Part shown: in pieces, positions 1-6,978 of the stretch
Layout: each line of letters opens with the position of its first letter
How positions within the stretch are numbered: the stretch's first letter is position 1
Virus record (IMG/VR): IMGVR_UViG_3300028422_001975
Span: 1-45,740 of that record
Strand: one strand, 5' to 3'
DNA from: a virus
Length of the DNA: 45,740 nt
Notes under the pieces: generated by a model
Told to the model about the DNA's origin: nothing
Database searches by the model: none
Seen by the model: the letters and a program-made list of their open reading frames with translations, nothing else
Position numbers and translations under genes: made by a program

Positions 1-390
1 CTATTCTGCGGTGAACTTGAACTCCTGGCCATCTGGGATCCGCTCGGCTGACACCGGGTATTTCGGGCGGCGGGGGTCGATGCCGGTGATGCGGAACTGC
101 TCGCGCCCGGTGCTGAACTGGCGGCCGTAATCGGCGGGGGAAAGCCCAAAGGCCTCGGACAGCGCCTCGAACCGAAGCCGCTCGGGATCGAGAGCGCTGC
201 CATCCGGCAGGGGGATCGAGACGCGGAAGGTGGCATCGAACCCCCAGCGCAGGTCGGCGCCGGTGATGTCGCGCGGCTCGACCACTAGGCCATGACGAGC
301 GGCGACGGCTTCGCAGGCCTTCAGCATTTCAGCTTGCAGGCGCCGGCGCAGCACGGGCGTCAGGTTTCTTGGTGGCTTGGCGCTGGGCAT
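1..390 (-). CDS. Conserved small phage protein, function unknown
   Basis: Complete 129-residue ORF whose TAG stop sits at the window edge. The N-terminus is basic (MPSAKPPRNLTPVLRRRLQ). The C-terminus has the pattern FGLSPADYG, then FRITGIDPRRPKYPV, then DGQEFKF, which I recognise from a family of small uncharacterised phage proteins ending in 'ITGi..R..kYPv.....dGk.fKF'. No catalytic motif or membrane segment is visible. There is no clear Shine-Dalgarno sequence before the ATG at 388-390. It is transcribed away from the integrase, so phage-type DNA continues left of the integrase and the left boundary may lie outside the window. Function is unknown; the phage-family assignment is from memory. 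Confidence 0.6.
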   Translation of the reverse strand: MPSAKPPRNLTPVLRRRLQAEMLKACEAVAARHGLVVEPRDITGADLRWGFDATFRVSIPLPDGSALDPERLRFEALSEAFGLSPADYGRQFSTGREQFRITGIDPRRPKYPVSAERIPDGQEFKFTAE

Positions 391-535
391 GGAAGTTTCG
401 TGTTTGGGGTGTGCCGACAGGATTACCTCTTGCGCGGCCTCCGATCAAACCATCGGCGCAGAAGGGGGCGGGCGTCCGTCTGTTCCCCACCCCGTGCGCA
501 GGGCAAAGTCACCTAACACCTTGTTTTTCTTTTTA

Positions 536-584
536 GGAATTGTCACCCGGCCTTCAATTCCACCTTCCGCCTATATTCCGGTCC
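536..584. repeat. Structured repeat, copy 1 (upstream of integrase)
   Basis: This copy reads GGAATTG (536-542), a 12-nt spacer, CAATTCC (555-561), then ACCTTCCGCCT and, after a short variable stretch, TTCCGGTCC ending at 584. The two 7-bp arms form a perfect dyad. The second copy at 3044-3092 has the same arm spacing and nearly the same 3' extension (25 of 27 bases from TTCCACC onward), but a different 12-nt spacer. This copy starts 118 bp before the integrase ATG. Conserved arms with an unconserved spacer suggest a protein-binding site, for example an operator or integrase/excisionase arm site. That role is inferred. Confidence 0.6.
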
Positions 585-653
585 CTGCCCCGTGGTCCGA
601 CTTGATCGTGGCGCGGGTCTACGCCTGTGTCGTCGGGCAAGGAGGCGGGATGG

Positions 654-1925
654 ATGGTCAAACGACTGAAACTGAATGAGAAAACTCTGCGCGAGGCAGA
701 ATCTAAGCCCGGCGTTAGCTATCAGATCTTCGACACGGAGGTGATCGGCTTCGCCGCCCGTGTGCAGGCATCGGGCGCGCGCACGTTCACCATCGACTAC
801 CGGCACGCCGGTCGGCAGCGGCGGATGACCATCGGGCGCTGGCCGGAATGGAGTGTCACGGCCGCGCGCGAACGCGCCAAGGAACTGCGCCGCGCCATCG
901 ACGAAGGGCAGGATCCTCTGGCGGCGCGCGACGAGTGGCGCGGGGCCCCGCGCGTCACGGACTTGATCGACCGCTACATCGCCGAGCACCTGCCAAAACT
1001 TGCCAAGACCAATGCGGGCGACCAGGTCTCGATGCTGAAGAAGATGGTGGAACCGGCCTGGGGCACCCGGCTGGTGACGGAAATCACCAAGTCCGACGTC
1101 GCGAAGTTTCTCGATTTCGTGGCCGAGGGCCGCCCCCGCCCCTGCAAGCCAAAGCCCAACAACCGGGCCCGCAAGCTGCAGGGTCACAAGCCTACCCCGA
1201 TCCGCGCCAACCGCATGGGCGAGGTGCTGCGCAAGATGTTCACGCTGGCGATGGAATGGGAATGGCGGGCGGACAATCCGGCGCAGGGGTTCCATCGGAG
1301 GCTCGAACATGCCCGCGAGCGGTTCCTGTCGCCCGAAGAACTGACCCGGCTGGCATCCGTGCTGGATGCCGCCGAGGATCAGCGCGCCGCGGCGATCATC
1401 CGCATGTGCATGCTCACCGGCGCTCGGGTGGGCGAGGTCAGGACCGCGCGGTTCGAACAGTTCAACCTCGACTATGCCATCTGGTCGAAACCCGCCTCGA
1501 CCACCAAGCAGCGCAAGATCCACCGTGTGCCGATTTCGCAGGACGTCGCAGCCATCGTGCGCCTGCGTCTGCGGGCGGTGCCGAGCGGCAATCCGTGGCT
1601 CTTCCCCGGCGACACGGTTGGCCAGCCGGTGCGTGAAATCCGCCGTTTCTGGGCCAAGGCACAGAAGGACGCCGGGCTGGCCGACGTCCGCATCCACGAC
1701 CTGCGCCACACCTTCGCCTCCCTGCTTGTCAGCGGCGGCGCATCGCTGGAAATGATCGGCAAGCTCTTGGGCCACAGCCAGATGCAGACCACCCAGCGTT
1801 ATGCGCACCTGATGGATTCCCCCTTGCGCGCAGGCGTCGATACGGTGGCCAGTCTCCTGCGCCCGCGGCCCCGCCTTGTGCATGACGCAGCGCAGGACGG
1901 AACCGACTTGCCGAAATCGGCCTGA
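654..1925 (+). CDS. Tyrosine-recombinase phage integrase
   Basis: Site-specific recombinase expected to integrate and excise the element through a covalent phosphotyrosine intermediate. The start is placed at ATG 654 because AAGGAGG (639-645) lies 8 nt upstream; an upstream in-frame GTG at 627 would add nine residues but contains that ribosome-binding site. In the 423-residue product, residues 1-95 look like the DUF4102-type N-terminal arm-binding domain (FDTEVIGFAARVQASGART, then GRWPEWSVTAARERA). A SAM-like core-binding domain follows (about 100-200), then the catalytic domain with R258 (TGARVGE), a lysine near 285-288, H348 and R351 (IHDLRH), H374 (LLGH) and nucleophile Y383 (QRYAHL). All expected catalytic residues are present, so it should be active. 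The stop lies 3 nt from the end of a convergent gene. Confidence 0.95.
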   Translation: MVKRLKLNEKTLREAESKPGVSYQIFDTEVIGFAARVQASGARTFTIDYRHAGRQRRMTIGRWPEWSVTAARERAKELRRAIDEGQDPLAARDEWRGAPRVTDLIDRYIAEHLPKLAKTNAGDQVSMLKKMVEPAWGTRLVTEITKSDVAKFLDFVAEGRPRPCKPKPNNRARKLQGHKPTPIRANRMGEVLRKMFTLAMEWEWRADNPAQGFHRRLEHARERFLSPEELTRLASVLDAAEDQRAAAIIRMCMLTGARVGEVRTARFEQFNLDYAIWSKPASTTKQRKIHRVPISQDVAAIVRLRLRAVPSGNPWLFPGDTVGQPVREIRRFWAKAQKDAGLADVRIHDLRHTFASLLVSGGASLEMIGKLLGHSQMQTTQRYAHLMDSPLRAGVDTVASLLRPRPRLVHDAAQDGTDLPKSA

Positions 1926-1928
1926 CCT

Positions 1929-2552
1929 TCACACCGTTTCCTCGCCACGCAGCTTGCGCCAGAGGGAGTTCAGCCGCTTGCGGATGGTGCTTTCATCCGG
2001 CACTTCCCCCGACTTCGAATTCTGGACGAACCAGTCCTGCACCAGCGCAACCAGCGCGGTCTGGGTGTCGGGCACCCCCTTTTCGAACAGGAAAAGGGTC
2101 AGCCACGCGTACATGGAATCCCAATCGTACCGCGGACTGGCGCCGATGGTGGAGGCCGGGCGGCGCAATAGGTCGCGTTCTTCCTCGAATTGCAGCAACG
2201 ACCCCGATGCCACCAGAAGGTCTGACGAGCGAATCGGCAGCCCATCCGATGGTTCGGTCACGTGTGCCCAGGTCGCGCTGCCGGGTTTGAGAACGCGCCT
2301 CAATCGGCCGATATCGTCGCTCGGCCCGAACCGCCTGAACATGCACATCAATTCGGCGATGGGCACCTCGACCAAGCCCCCCACGACTTCATCCCCACAT
2401 CTGACGGGCGGAATGCCTGCGACAACCTTCAGCTGGCCCTCTGCCGCCCAGCCCGCGACATCGGCCGGGGGACAGCCCCAGCGCACAGCAATTTCGTAGA
2501 TAGAATAGAAGGCGACGGGCGGCAAAGGCATGAACGAACTCCTCTCAGACAT
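1929..2552 (-). CDS. Conserved hypothetical protein next to the integrase
   Basis: A 207-residue protein. The ATG at 2550-2552 is chosen because AAGGA precedes it by about 7 nt; the open frame runs on to 2747 but the upstream part looks non-coding. The N-terminus (FYSIYEIAVRWGCPPADV, WAAEGQLKVVAGI) resembles a MerR/excisionase-like helix-turn-helix with a wing. The C-terminus (YDWDSMYAWLTLFLFEKGVP, ALVALVQDWF, DESTIRKRLNSLWRKL) resembles a helical domain found at the end of many uncharacterised alphaproteobacterial proteins that I recall near phage integrases. It converges with the integrase, with stops 3 nt apart. A DNA-binding or regulatory role is inference only. Confidence 0.7.
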   Translation of the reverse strand: MSERSSFMPLPPVAFYSIYEIAVRWGCPPADVAGWAAEGQLKVVAGIPPVRCGDEVVGGLVEVPIAELMCMFRRFGPSDDIGRLRRVLKPGSATWAHVTEPSDGLPIRSSDLLVASGSLLQFEEERDLLRRPASTIGASPRYDWDSMYAWLTLFLFEKGVPDTQTALVALVQDWFVQNSKSGEVPDESTIRKRLNSLWRKLRGEETV

Positions 2553-2582
2553 ACGACGTCCTTCAGCCAGGGCTGTCGGACT

Positions 2583-2614
2583 GCGGGTTACAAAAACCCG
2601 CCGTGCGAAGCACG
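2583..2614. other. Two tandem hairpins upstream of the convergent gene
   Basis: GCGGGTT (2583-2589) pairs with AACCCGC (2595-2601) over a 5-nt loop. CGTGC (2602-2606) pairs with GCACG (2610-2614) over GAA. They lie about 30 bp upstream of the leftward start at 2552, so on the minus strand they fall in or near that gene's leader. No poly-T tract follows on either strand, so an intrinsic terminator is not supported. Function unknown. Confidence 0.4.
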
Positions 2615-2827
2615 CGGGTGGACTGGCTGCAGCCCACGTCGGCGAGGAAAACTGCCTGTAATTGGGCACTCCACCCCAAGAGGGGCGGGACCTGGCTTCG
2701 GTTGCCTTGTCGATTCTTATGTTCTGCTCAACCACGAATCTACGCATCCGGAAGGCGAGCGATCAACCAGAATCCTACGCTGGCGCAACGGAACAAAAAA
2801 AGAACTTGCGGATATCGTCCAGAACCC

Positions 2828-2868
2828 CCGGAACCCGACCGGAACGGTCCATTCCGGCAATTCCGGTC
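2828..2868. promoter_or_regulatory. Cluster of CCGGAA/TTCCGG sites with an 8-bp dyad
   Basis: This lies in a 600-bp stretch (2553-3153) with no convincing gene. CCGGAA occurs at 2828 and 2839 and TTCCGG at 2852 and 2861, so two direct copies face two inverted ones. The strongest dyad is GACCGGAA (2837-2844) with TTCCGGTC (2861-2868), perfect over 8 bp with a 16-nt spacer. The TTCCGGTC half-site also ends both structured repeats (576-583 and 3084-3091). A binding region for an early phage regulator or excisionase is plausible; no -10/-35 pair is convincing. Confidence 0.4.
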
Positions 2869-3043
2869 GCTGCGAAACCGGCGAAACCGCCTCAGCGCCG
2901 CCCAATCAGCCCCAAGCTGACGAAGCGATGGCGACGAAGTGCAGATTGTCGCCAAGAACCGGCGCTTGGGATGCGCTGCGAGGGCTGCGGCAACGCCTGT
3001 CGCGTCGCGCGCTATCCGCTGAAAGTCCAATAAAACAAGGGGT

Positions 3044-3092
3044 GGAATTGGGAGGTAGCGGCCAGTTCCACCTTCCGCCTGTCTTCCGGTCC
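3044..3092. repeat. Structured repeat, copy 2 (upstream of excisionase operon)
   Basis: GGAATTG (3044-3050), 12-nt spacer, CAGTTCC (3063-3069), then ACCTTCCGCCT and TTCCGGTCC ending at 3092. It is offset from copy 1 by exactly 2508 bp throughout, with no gaps. Here the dyad extends to GGTGGAA (3041-3047) with TTCCACC (3066-3072). It starts 110 bp before the excisionase-like ATG at 3154, nearly the same distance that copy 1 keeps from the integrase start. Confidence 0.6.
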
Positions 3093-3153
3093 TCGCGCTC
3101 TGCTTCGCTGAAACCGCCCCCGGCAGAGGGGCGCGAGGCGAACGGAGCAGCCC

Positions 3154-3402
3154 ATGAAGGACATGCAAAACGACCCGGTGGAGGAGGTCCCTGACCTCCT
3201 GGCCGACTGGATCAGCCGCGAGCAGCTGGCCCGCGCACTGGATTTGACCACAGACACTTTGTCGCGGTGGGAGGCCCGCCGTCAGGGTCCGCCCTGCACA
3301 CGCATAGGTCGTAAGACCTTCTATCGCCGCGCCGCCATCCAGGAGTGGATCAGGGCGCAGGAACAGGCCCACCCGGTGCGCAAGACGCGGGGGCGGTCAT
3401 GA
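3154..3402 (+). CDS. Excisionase-like MerR/AlpA helix-turn-helix protein
   Basis: Small 82-residue DNA-binding protein and first gene of the early operon. Residues 19-72 carry the winged-helix pattern of the excisionase/AlpA family: WISREQLARAL for the first helix, DTLSRWEARRQG for recognition helix and turn, then PPCTRIGRKTFYRRAAIQEW for the wing and final helix. GGAG at about 3144-3147 precedes the ATG. It overlaps the next gene by ATGA. Position downstream of the integrase and size suggest a recombination directionality factor or early transcriptional regulator; the sequence does not separate the two. Confidence 0.75.
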   Translation: MKDMQNDPVEEVPDLLADWISREQLARALDLTTDTLSRWEARRQGPPCTRIGRKTFYRRAAIQEWIRAQEQAHPVRKTRGRS

Positions 3403-3638
3403 CGATCCACCCCCGCAGTTCCGCCTGGCCCGCCGACCGCGTGGCCGACGCCCGCGCCGTCCTCGCCGATGTCGCACATCACAGCGATCTCCTGATTCGG
3501 CTCGCCTGCAACGTGCTTGCCCAACATGGCGAGACCCCGGACGAACGTGCTGATGCCCAGCGCCTTCTGGTGGTGGTTGATGCGCGGCGGCCGGTGCGGC
3601 GCGCCCAGCGCGAGGATCAGGGGAGGGCTGCGCGATGA
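3399..3638 (+). CDS. Small hypothetical phage protein
   Basis: A 79-residue ORF whose ATG (3399-3401) overlaps the preceding TGA and whose own TGA overlaps the next ATG at 3635, so it is embedded in a translationally coupled operon. It begins MTIHPRSSAWPADRV and is mostly helical with a basic, low-complexity C-terminus. No recognisable domain. The coupling on both sides is the main evidence that it is translated. Confidence 0.6.
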   Translation: MTIHPRSSAWPADRVADARAVLADVAHHSDLLIRLACNVLAQHGETPDERADAQRLLVVVDARRPVRRAQREDQGRAAR

Positions 3639-4030
3639 TGCGCCGTGGCACCCCCGAGGCCGATCTGCAGCGTGCCGTGGTGCAGGCGCTGCGCATCGCC
3701 CTGCCCCGCAGCGCGATCATCCATCACTGCGCCAACGAGGTGACCGAGTCCGGGCCCCGCGGGGCCAAGCGCCAGGCGATCCTTGTCGGCATGGGTGTCC
3801 ATGCGGGGTTCGCCGATCTGATGGTCCTGTGCGAAGGCCGCGTCCTGTTCCTCGAGTTGAAGGCGCCGAAGGGGCGGCTGCGGCCGGAGCAGGAAGCGTT
3901 CCGCGATGCCGTTCTGGCGCAGGGGTTCGGCTGGGCGCTGGTGCGAAGTCTCGACGACGCGCTTGGCGCGCTGGCCGATCACGGGTTCACCACGCGCATC
4001 GCCTCTGCCCCGCGGAGGCCCACGCCATGA
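3635..4030 (+). CDS. VRR-NUC domain nuclease
   Basis: A 131-residue protein of the VRR-NUC branch of the PD-(D/E)XK nucleases. The active-site signature is clear: GFADLMVL with D61, FLELKAPKG with E74 and K76, and LRPEQ with Q86. Stand-alone VRR-NUC proteins are common in phage early regions, where a role in processing branched or recombination intermediates is proposed. It sits between a small unknown protein and the replication protein, overlapping both by ATGA, consistent with DNA metabolism. The exact substrate cannot be read from sequence. Confidence 0.9.
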   Translation: MMRRGTPEADLQRAVVQALRIALPRSAIIHHCANEVTESGPRGAKRQAILVGMGVHAGFADLMVLCEGRVLFLELKAPKGRLRPEQEAFRDAVLAQGFGWALVRSLDDALGALADHGFTTRIASAPRRPTP

Positions 4031-5034
4031 GCCACGAGGCCACCAACTGGGCCATCAAGCAACGCGGGTTGAAGCCCACGACCAAGATCGTGCTCTGGCA
4101 CCTCTGCGACCGGTTCAACCCGGACTACGGCTGCTTCCCCTCCCAAGGTCGGCTCGCGCATGACTGTGAAATCAGCCGGTCCACGCTGAACGATCACCTT
4201 GGCCAGCTCGAGGCCGTGGGACTGCTGCGGCGGGTGCCGCGGCTCGATCCCGTGACCAAGCGACAGCTGCCCACCCGCTACATCCTGGGGTTCGAGCCGG
4301 GCTTCACACCTGTGGCTGTGGTGCCGTGTCCGGAAATCGGACACGGGGAGGATGAGGCTGAGGAAAGCCTCGACGGTGCCGATGTTTGCGACGTCGGAGG
4401 CATGGCCGATACCTTGCCGTGTCCGGATTTCGGACACGGGATCGACGCGGGAGCCGTGTCCGATTTTCCGACCGAGCCGTGTCCGGAAAATGCCGAAAGC
4501 CGTGTCCGAAATCCGGACACTAACCCTGTAAGGGAACCTCTAAGTAAACCAGTAAAGGAGGAGGAGGGCGCGCAAGCGCGCGAGTGCGTATCCGATGAGG
4601 TGTTCGGGGACCTGCTCGCCGCGCTGGGCCTCGACCCCGCCGTTCTGCCCGGCTGGTGGCAAGGCTGGCCGCCCCGGCTGCATGTCCAGCGCTGGCGCGA
4701 CGAACTGGGGCTGACCGAGGCGGAGATCATCGCCGCCGCCGAGGCCTCCCGTGAAGAGCATCCCGAACCGCCAGACGGGCCGAAGGCGCTGGACCGCGCC
4801 ATGCAACGCGCCGCCCAGCGCAAGGTCGAGGATGCCGGGCGGAAGCGGCGGAAGCCGAAAGTGGCCCCTGCCCCGGCCGCCAAGCCGATCACCGACTTGC
4901 CAGCCTTCTACGCCGATCTGGTCAACTCCGACCGCTACCTGCCGGTCAGCGCGATCAGCAACACGATGCGCGATGCCATGCTGGCCCGGGGGCTCGTGAC
5001 ACCCGAACGCCTGCGCGAGCGCGGAGTGCGGTGA
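4027..5034 (+). CDS. Winged-helix phage replication protein (putative initiator)
   Basis: A 335-residue protein starting at an ATG that overlaps the previous stop. Residues 1-75 form a winged helix-turn-helix (LKPTTKIVLWHLCDRF, FPSQGRLAHDCEISRSTLNDHLGQLEAVGLLRRV), as in the phage 'helix-turn-helix/replication O-like' proteins. A low-complexity linker (about 100-165) with repeated PCPEIGHG / PCPDFGHG / PCPEN units is encoded by the dyad iterons. A helical C-terminal region (about 185-335) includes the basic stretch RKRRKPKVAP. Lambda O likewise carries its origin iterons inside its own gene, so an initiator role is likely but inferred. It overlaps the methyltransferase start by GTGA. Confidence 0.75.
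   Translation: MSHEATNWAIKQRGLKPTTKIVLWHLCDRFNPDYGCFPSQGRLAHDCEISRSTLNDHLGQLEAVGLLRRVPRLDPVTKRQLPTRYILGFEPGFTPVAVVPCPEIGHGEDEAEESLDGADVCDVGGMADTLPCPDFGHGIDAGAVSDFPTEPCPENAESRVRNPDTNPVREPLSKPVKEEEGAQARECVSDEVFGDLLAALGLDPAVLPGWWQGWPPRLHVQRWRDELGLTEAEIIAAAEASREEHPEPPDGPKALDRAMQRAAQRKVEDAGRKRRKPKVAPAPAAKPITDLPAFYADLVNSDRYLPVSAISNTMRDAMLARGLVTPERLRERGVR
4324..4520. repeat. Iteron-like dyad array, candidate replication origin
   Basis: Five copies of CCGTGTCCG lie in about 200 bp at 4324, 4417, 4454, 4477 and 4500. Three form dyads with a 5-nt A/T-rich spacer: CCGTGTCCG/CGGACACGG at 4324-4346 and 4417-4439 (perfect 9-bp arms), and GTGTCCG/CGGACAC at 4502-4520 (perfect 7-bp arms). All lie inside the replication-protein gene, in the part coding for its variable linker. 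The arms are much better conserved than the protein needs, and the layout resembles lambdoid origins nested in the initiator gene. Origin function is inferred. Confidence 0.6.
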
Positions 5035-6107
5035 ATGGCATGGTGCTTCGTCCCCGGCACGGATTGTCCCTCTGCGCAGGCGGTGGAGGCCTTGATCTGG
5101 GCCTCATGCTCGCCGAGCCCGGCTATCACACCCGCGCCTTCGTCGAATGGGAGAACTGGCCTCGCGCCGTCCTCATCGCGGCCCAGCGCGCAGGATACTT
5201 TGCCCCGGCCCCGATCTGGAGCGACCTGCGCAGCTTCGATGCCCGGCCCTTCCGCGGAGCGTTCGACGCCGTCCTCGCAGGCTATCCCTGCCAGCCCTTC
5301 AGTGCGGCCGGCAAGCGAGCCGGGGCCGACGATCCTCGCCACCTCTGGCCCGACGTCACCCGCGTTATCGGCGAATGCCGCCCGGAATGGGTCTTCCTTG
5401 AGAACGTCGCAGGGCACGTCACCCTCGGGCTTGAGACCGTCCTGCGAGAGCTTTGGGGATTGGGCTACACGCCTGCGGCGGGCCTGTTCTCGGCGGCTGA
5501 GGTCGGCGCGCCGCACGAGCGGCTGCGCATCTTCATCCTGGCCCACACCGATGAGTCTGCATCCCGGCACTGGCAGCTACAACCCGGCCGGAAACAGCGA
5601 CTTCACCCACAAGGCAGAGGCATTGGCGCTGGGCATCGCGAATGCTCTGCCGAACCACTGGCCGACACCGGCCGCGCAGAACTGGAAGGGGTCGAGCCAG
5701 GCAAGCATCACCCGCACCGATGGCAAGTCCCGGATGGACCTGCTGCACTACCGGGCGGAGCAGGGCTTCACCCGCCCGGCCCCGTTGATCTGGCCGGATG
5801 GGCCGCGGTCCTCGCCGCACGCCCCGATCTCGCGCCCGCTCTGGGCTTCGATGATTGCCTCGCATGGGCGCGTCGTCTCGCGGCGGATCCTGAAGGGCCG
5901 GGCGCGGCGGCGGCTGAACCCGCTCTTCGTCGGATGGCTGATGGGCTGGCCCATCGGGCACGCGCTCTGCGCCTGCTCGGCAACGGAGTTCACCCACTGG
6001 CAGCAGCACATGCGTGGCGCTCTCTCGCAGCTGCCCATGGCCTCGGGCCCGTGGATCTGGCGGCCGACGGACCAGGCCCAGCGCCCGGCACAAATGGATT
6101 TCCTTGA
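5031..6107 (+). CDS. DNA (cytosine-5) methyltransferase
   Basis: Transfers methyl from SAM to cytosine C5. The 358-residue product has motif I (LCAGGGGLDLGL, 14-25), motif IV GYPCQPF with catalytic C87, motif VI FLENV (123-127), motif VIII-like APHERLRIFIL (160-170) and C-terminal motif IX/X (RRMADGLA, then LLGNGVHPLAA). The target-recognition region between VIII and IX is low-complexity and is overprinted by a second gene. The start is GTG 5031, overlapping the preceding TGA; ATG 5040 is an alternative. No cognate restriction endonuclease is adjacent, so an orphan phage methylase that masks DNA from host restriction is likely. Confidence 0.9.
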   Translation: MNGMVLRPRHGLSLCAGGGGLDLGLMLAEPGYHTRAFVEWENWPRAVLIAAQRAGYFAPAPIWSDLRSFDARPFRGAFDAVLAGYPCQPFSAAGKRAGADDPRHLWPDVTRVIGECRPEWVFLENVAGHVTLGLETVLRELWGLGYTPAAGLFSAAEVGAPHERLRIFILAHTDESASRHWQLQPGRKQRLHPQGRGIGAGHRECSAEPLADTGRAELEGVEPGKHHPHRWQVPDGPAALPGGAGLHPPGPVDLAGWAAVLAARPDLAPALGFDDCLAWARRLAADPEGPGAAAAEPALRRMADGLAHRARALRLLGNGVHPLAAAHAWRSLAAAHGLGPVDLAADGPGPAPGTNGFP

Positions 6108-6123
6108 AGGATTGCAGCCATGA
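5551..6123 (+). CDS. Overprinted phage protein in the +1 frame of the C5 methyltransferase
   Basis: A 190-residue ORF starting MSLHPGTGSYNPAGNSDF, with WPTPAAQNWKG in the middle and RLNPLFVGWLMGWPIG near the end. I recognise these features (SLHPGTGSYNPAGN, WPTP units, LNP-FV-WLMG-P) from a recurrent phage protein family of unknown function. The same DNA reads methyltransferase motifs IX/X in the other frame, so both frames look selected. Its TGA (6121-6123) overlaps the ATG of the next gene at 6120, continuing the chain of ATGA junctions in this operon; the methyltransferase stop at 6107 would break it. No Shine-Dalgarno sequence is evident at 5551, so expression by internal initiation or frameshifting is open. 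Confidence 0.6.
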   Translation: MSLHPGTGSYNPAGNSDFTHKAEALALGIANALPNHWPTPAAQNWKGSSQASITRTDGKSRMDLLHYRAEQGFTRPAPLIWPDGPRSSPHAPISRPLWASMIASHGRVVSRRILKGRARRRLNPLFVGWLMGWPIGHALCACSATEFTHWQQHMRGALSQLPMASGPWIWRPTDQAQRPAQMDFLEGLQP

Positions 6124-6788
6124 GTTTCCACAGCCGGGTCAGCGGCACCAGGATCAAGCGCGCGCTGGGCGTGCAGGCCGCACTTGAATGGGCGTTCCGG
6201 ATCGAACAGGCGCAGCTGGAATTGCCCCTGCCCCCAGACGTGACTGAGGAAGGCTTCGGCTTCGGCCTGGAATACGTCCTGCTGCAACGGGCCGTGCTGG
6301 GCTGCAAGATCGACGGCGGCCAGCACAAGATCGGCGGCTACACCCATGAGGACGCCGAGGTGATCGCCGCGACCGTCGCCGGGATCCCCGAGAACCTCGG
6401 CGGCAAGCGCATGGCGATCCGCGTCGCCGAACTGGCCCGCGCCGGGCTGACCCCGGACTGGATGCCGGGCGCCGTCCCGCGATGCGTGCCGACCATCGTG
6501 AAACAGAACCAGCATGGCACGCATGCGGGCGCCATCGTCGTCGGTACCGAACGAATCCGCGTCCGTGGCCCGGGCGCGCGTGCCACATGGAAAACCATCG
6601 ACATCCTGGCCTGCCCGGTCACTTTCACGCCCCATCCCCATCAGATCGAGGCCGCCCGGCGTGGCTACGACGACTGGTGGCAGGCGCTGGGCTGGGTGCG
6701 GGACGGGCTGATCGCGGGCGGGATGCTGCGGGAGGTTGAGGTGACGGCAGCGATGCCGAAGGCGCGGCCTTGGATTTCCTGTAAATGA
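6120..6788 (+). CDS. Conserved phage protein, function unknown
   Basis: A 222-residue ORF whose ATG overlaps the stop of the overprinted ORF. It begins MSFHSRVSGTRIKRALGVQAALEWAFR and contains GLEYVLLQRAVLGCKIDGG and a C-terminal DDWWQALGWVRDGLIAGGML segment. I recall similar proteins in rhodobacterial and rhizobial prophages, always in the early region and without assigned function. No catalytic or membrane motif is visible. It is the last gene of the early operon; the type I restriction-modification genes start 190 bp later. Confidence 0.65.
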   Translation: MSFHSRVSGTRIKRALGVQAALEWAFRIEQAQLELPLPPDVTEEGFGFGLEYVLLQRAVLGCKIDGGQHKIGGYTHEDAEVIAATVAGIPENLGGKRMAIRVAELARAGLTPDWMPGAVPRCVPTIVKQNQHGTHAGAIVVGTERIRVRGPGARATWKTIDILACPVTFTPHPHQIEAARRGYDDWWQALGWVRDGLIAGGMLREVEVTAAMPKARPWISCK

Positions 6789-6978
6789 TCTGTCATCTCG
6801 TGCGGCGAAGTTTCAACCGATGGCAGATTTGCTTCAGCCCGAACACCGTAGGACGTTGCGGGGCCACCAGATGCGAACTAGGGTGCCACATAGCTATGCG
6901 CTGCAAGGGCTCGGTTTTCTGAAGATATTTCCGACACTGACCGTTCTGGCGCCAAAGTAAGGACAGCAGTGTAGAACC

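Noticed and set aside
391-653. tRNA or tmRNA gene at the integrase end as attachment target
   Set aside because: No cloverleaf, CCA end or T-loop consensus was seen in 391-653 or in 43657-43860.
543-1883. Long minus-strand open frame opposite the integrase
   Set aside because: Antisense shadow of a well-supported integrase; composition is low-complexity and no motif is present.
556-3093. attL/attR pair around a 2.5-kb mini-element
   Set aside because: The paired repeats have divergent spacers, whereas attachment cores must be identical at the crossover region; equal distance to start codons favours regulatory elements. Kept only as an alternative in the findings.
5035-5550. The +1-frame ORF of the methyltransferase extended upstream to 5035
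   Set aside because: The part before 5551 overlaps catalytic motifs I-VIII and reads as Ser/Pro/Ala-rich shadow; only the part from MSLHPGTG onward looks like a real protein.
5031-6107. Frameshifted (broken) methyltransferase pseudogene
   Set aside because: Motifs I, IV, VI, VIII and the C-terminal IX/X are all in one uninterrupted frame, so the second recognisable frame is better explained by overlap than by a frameshift.
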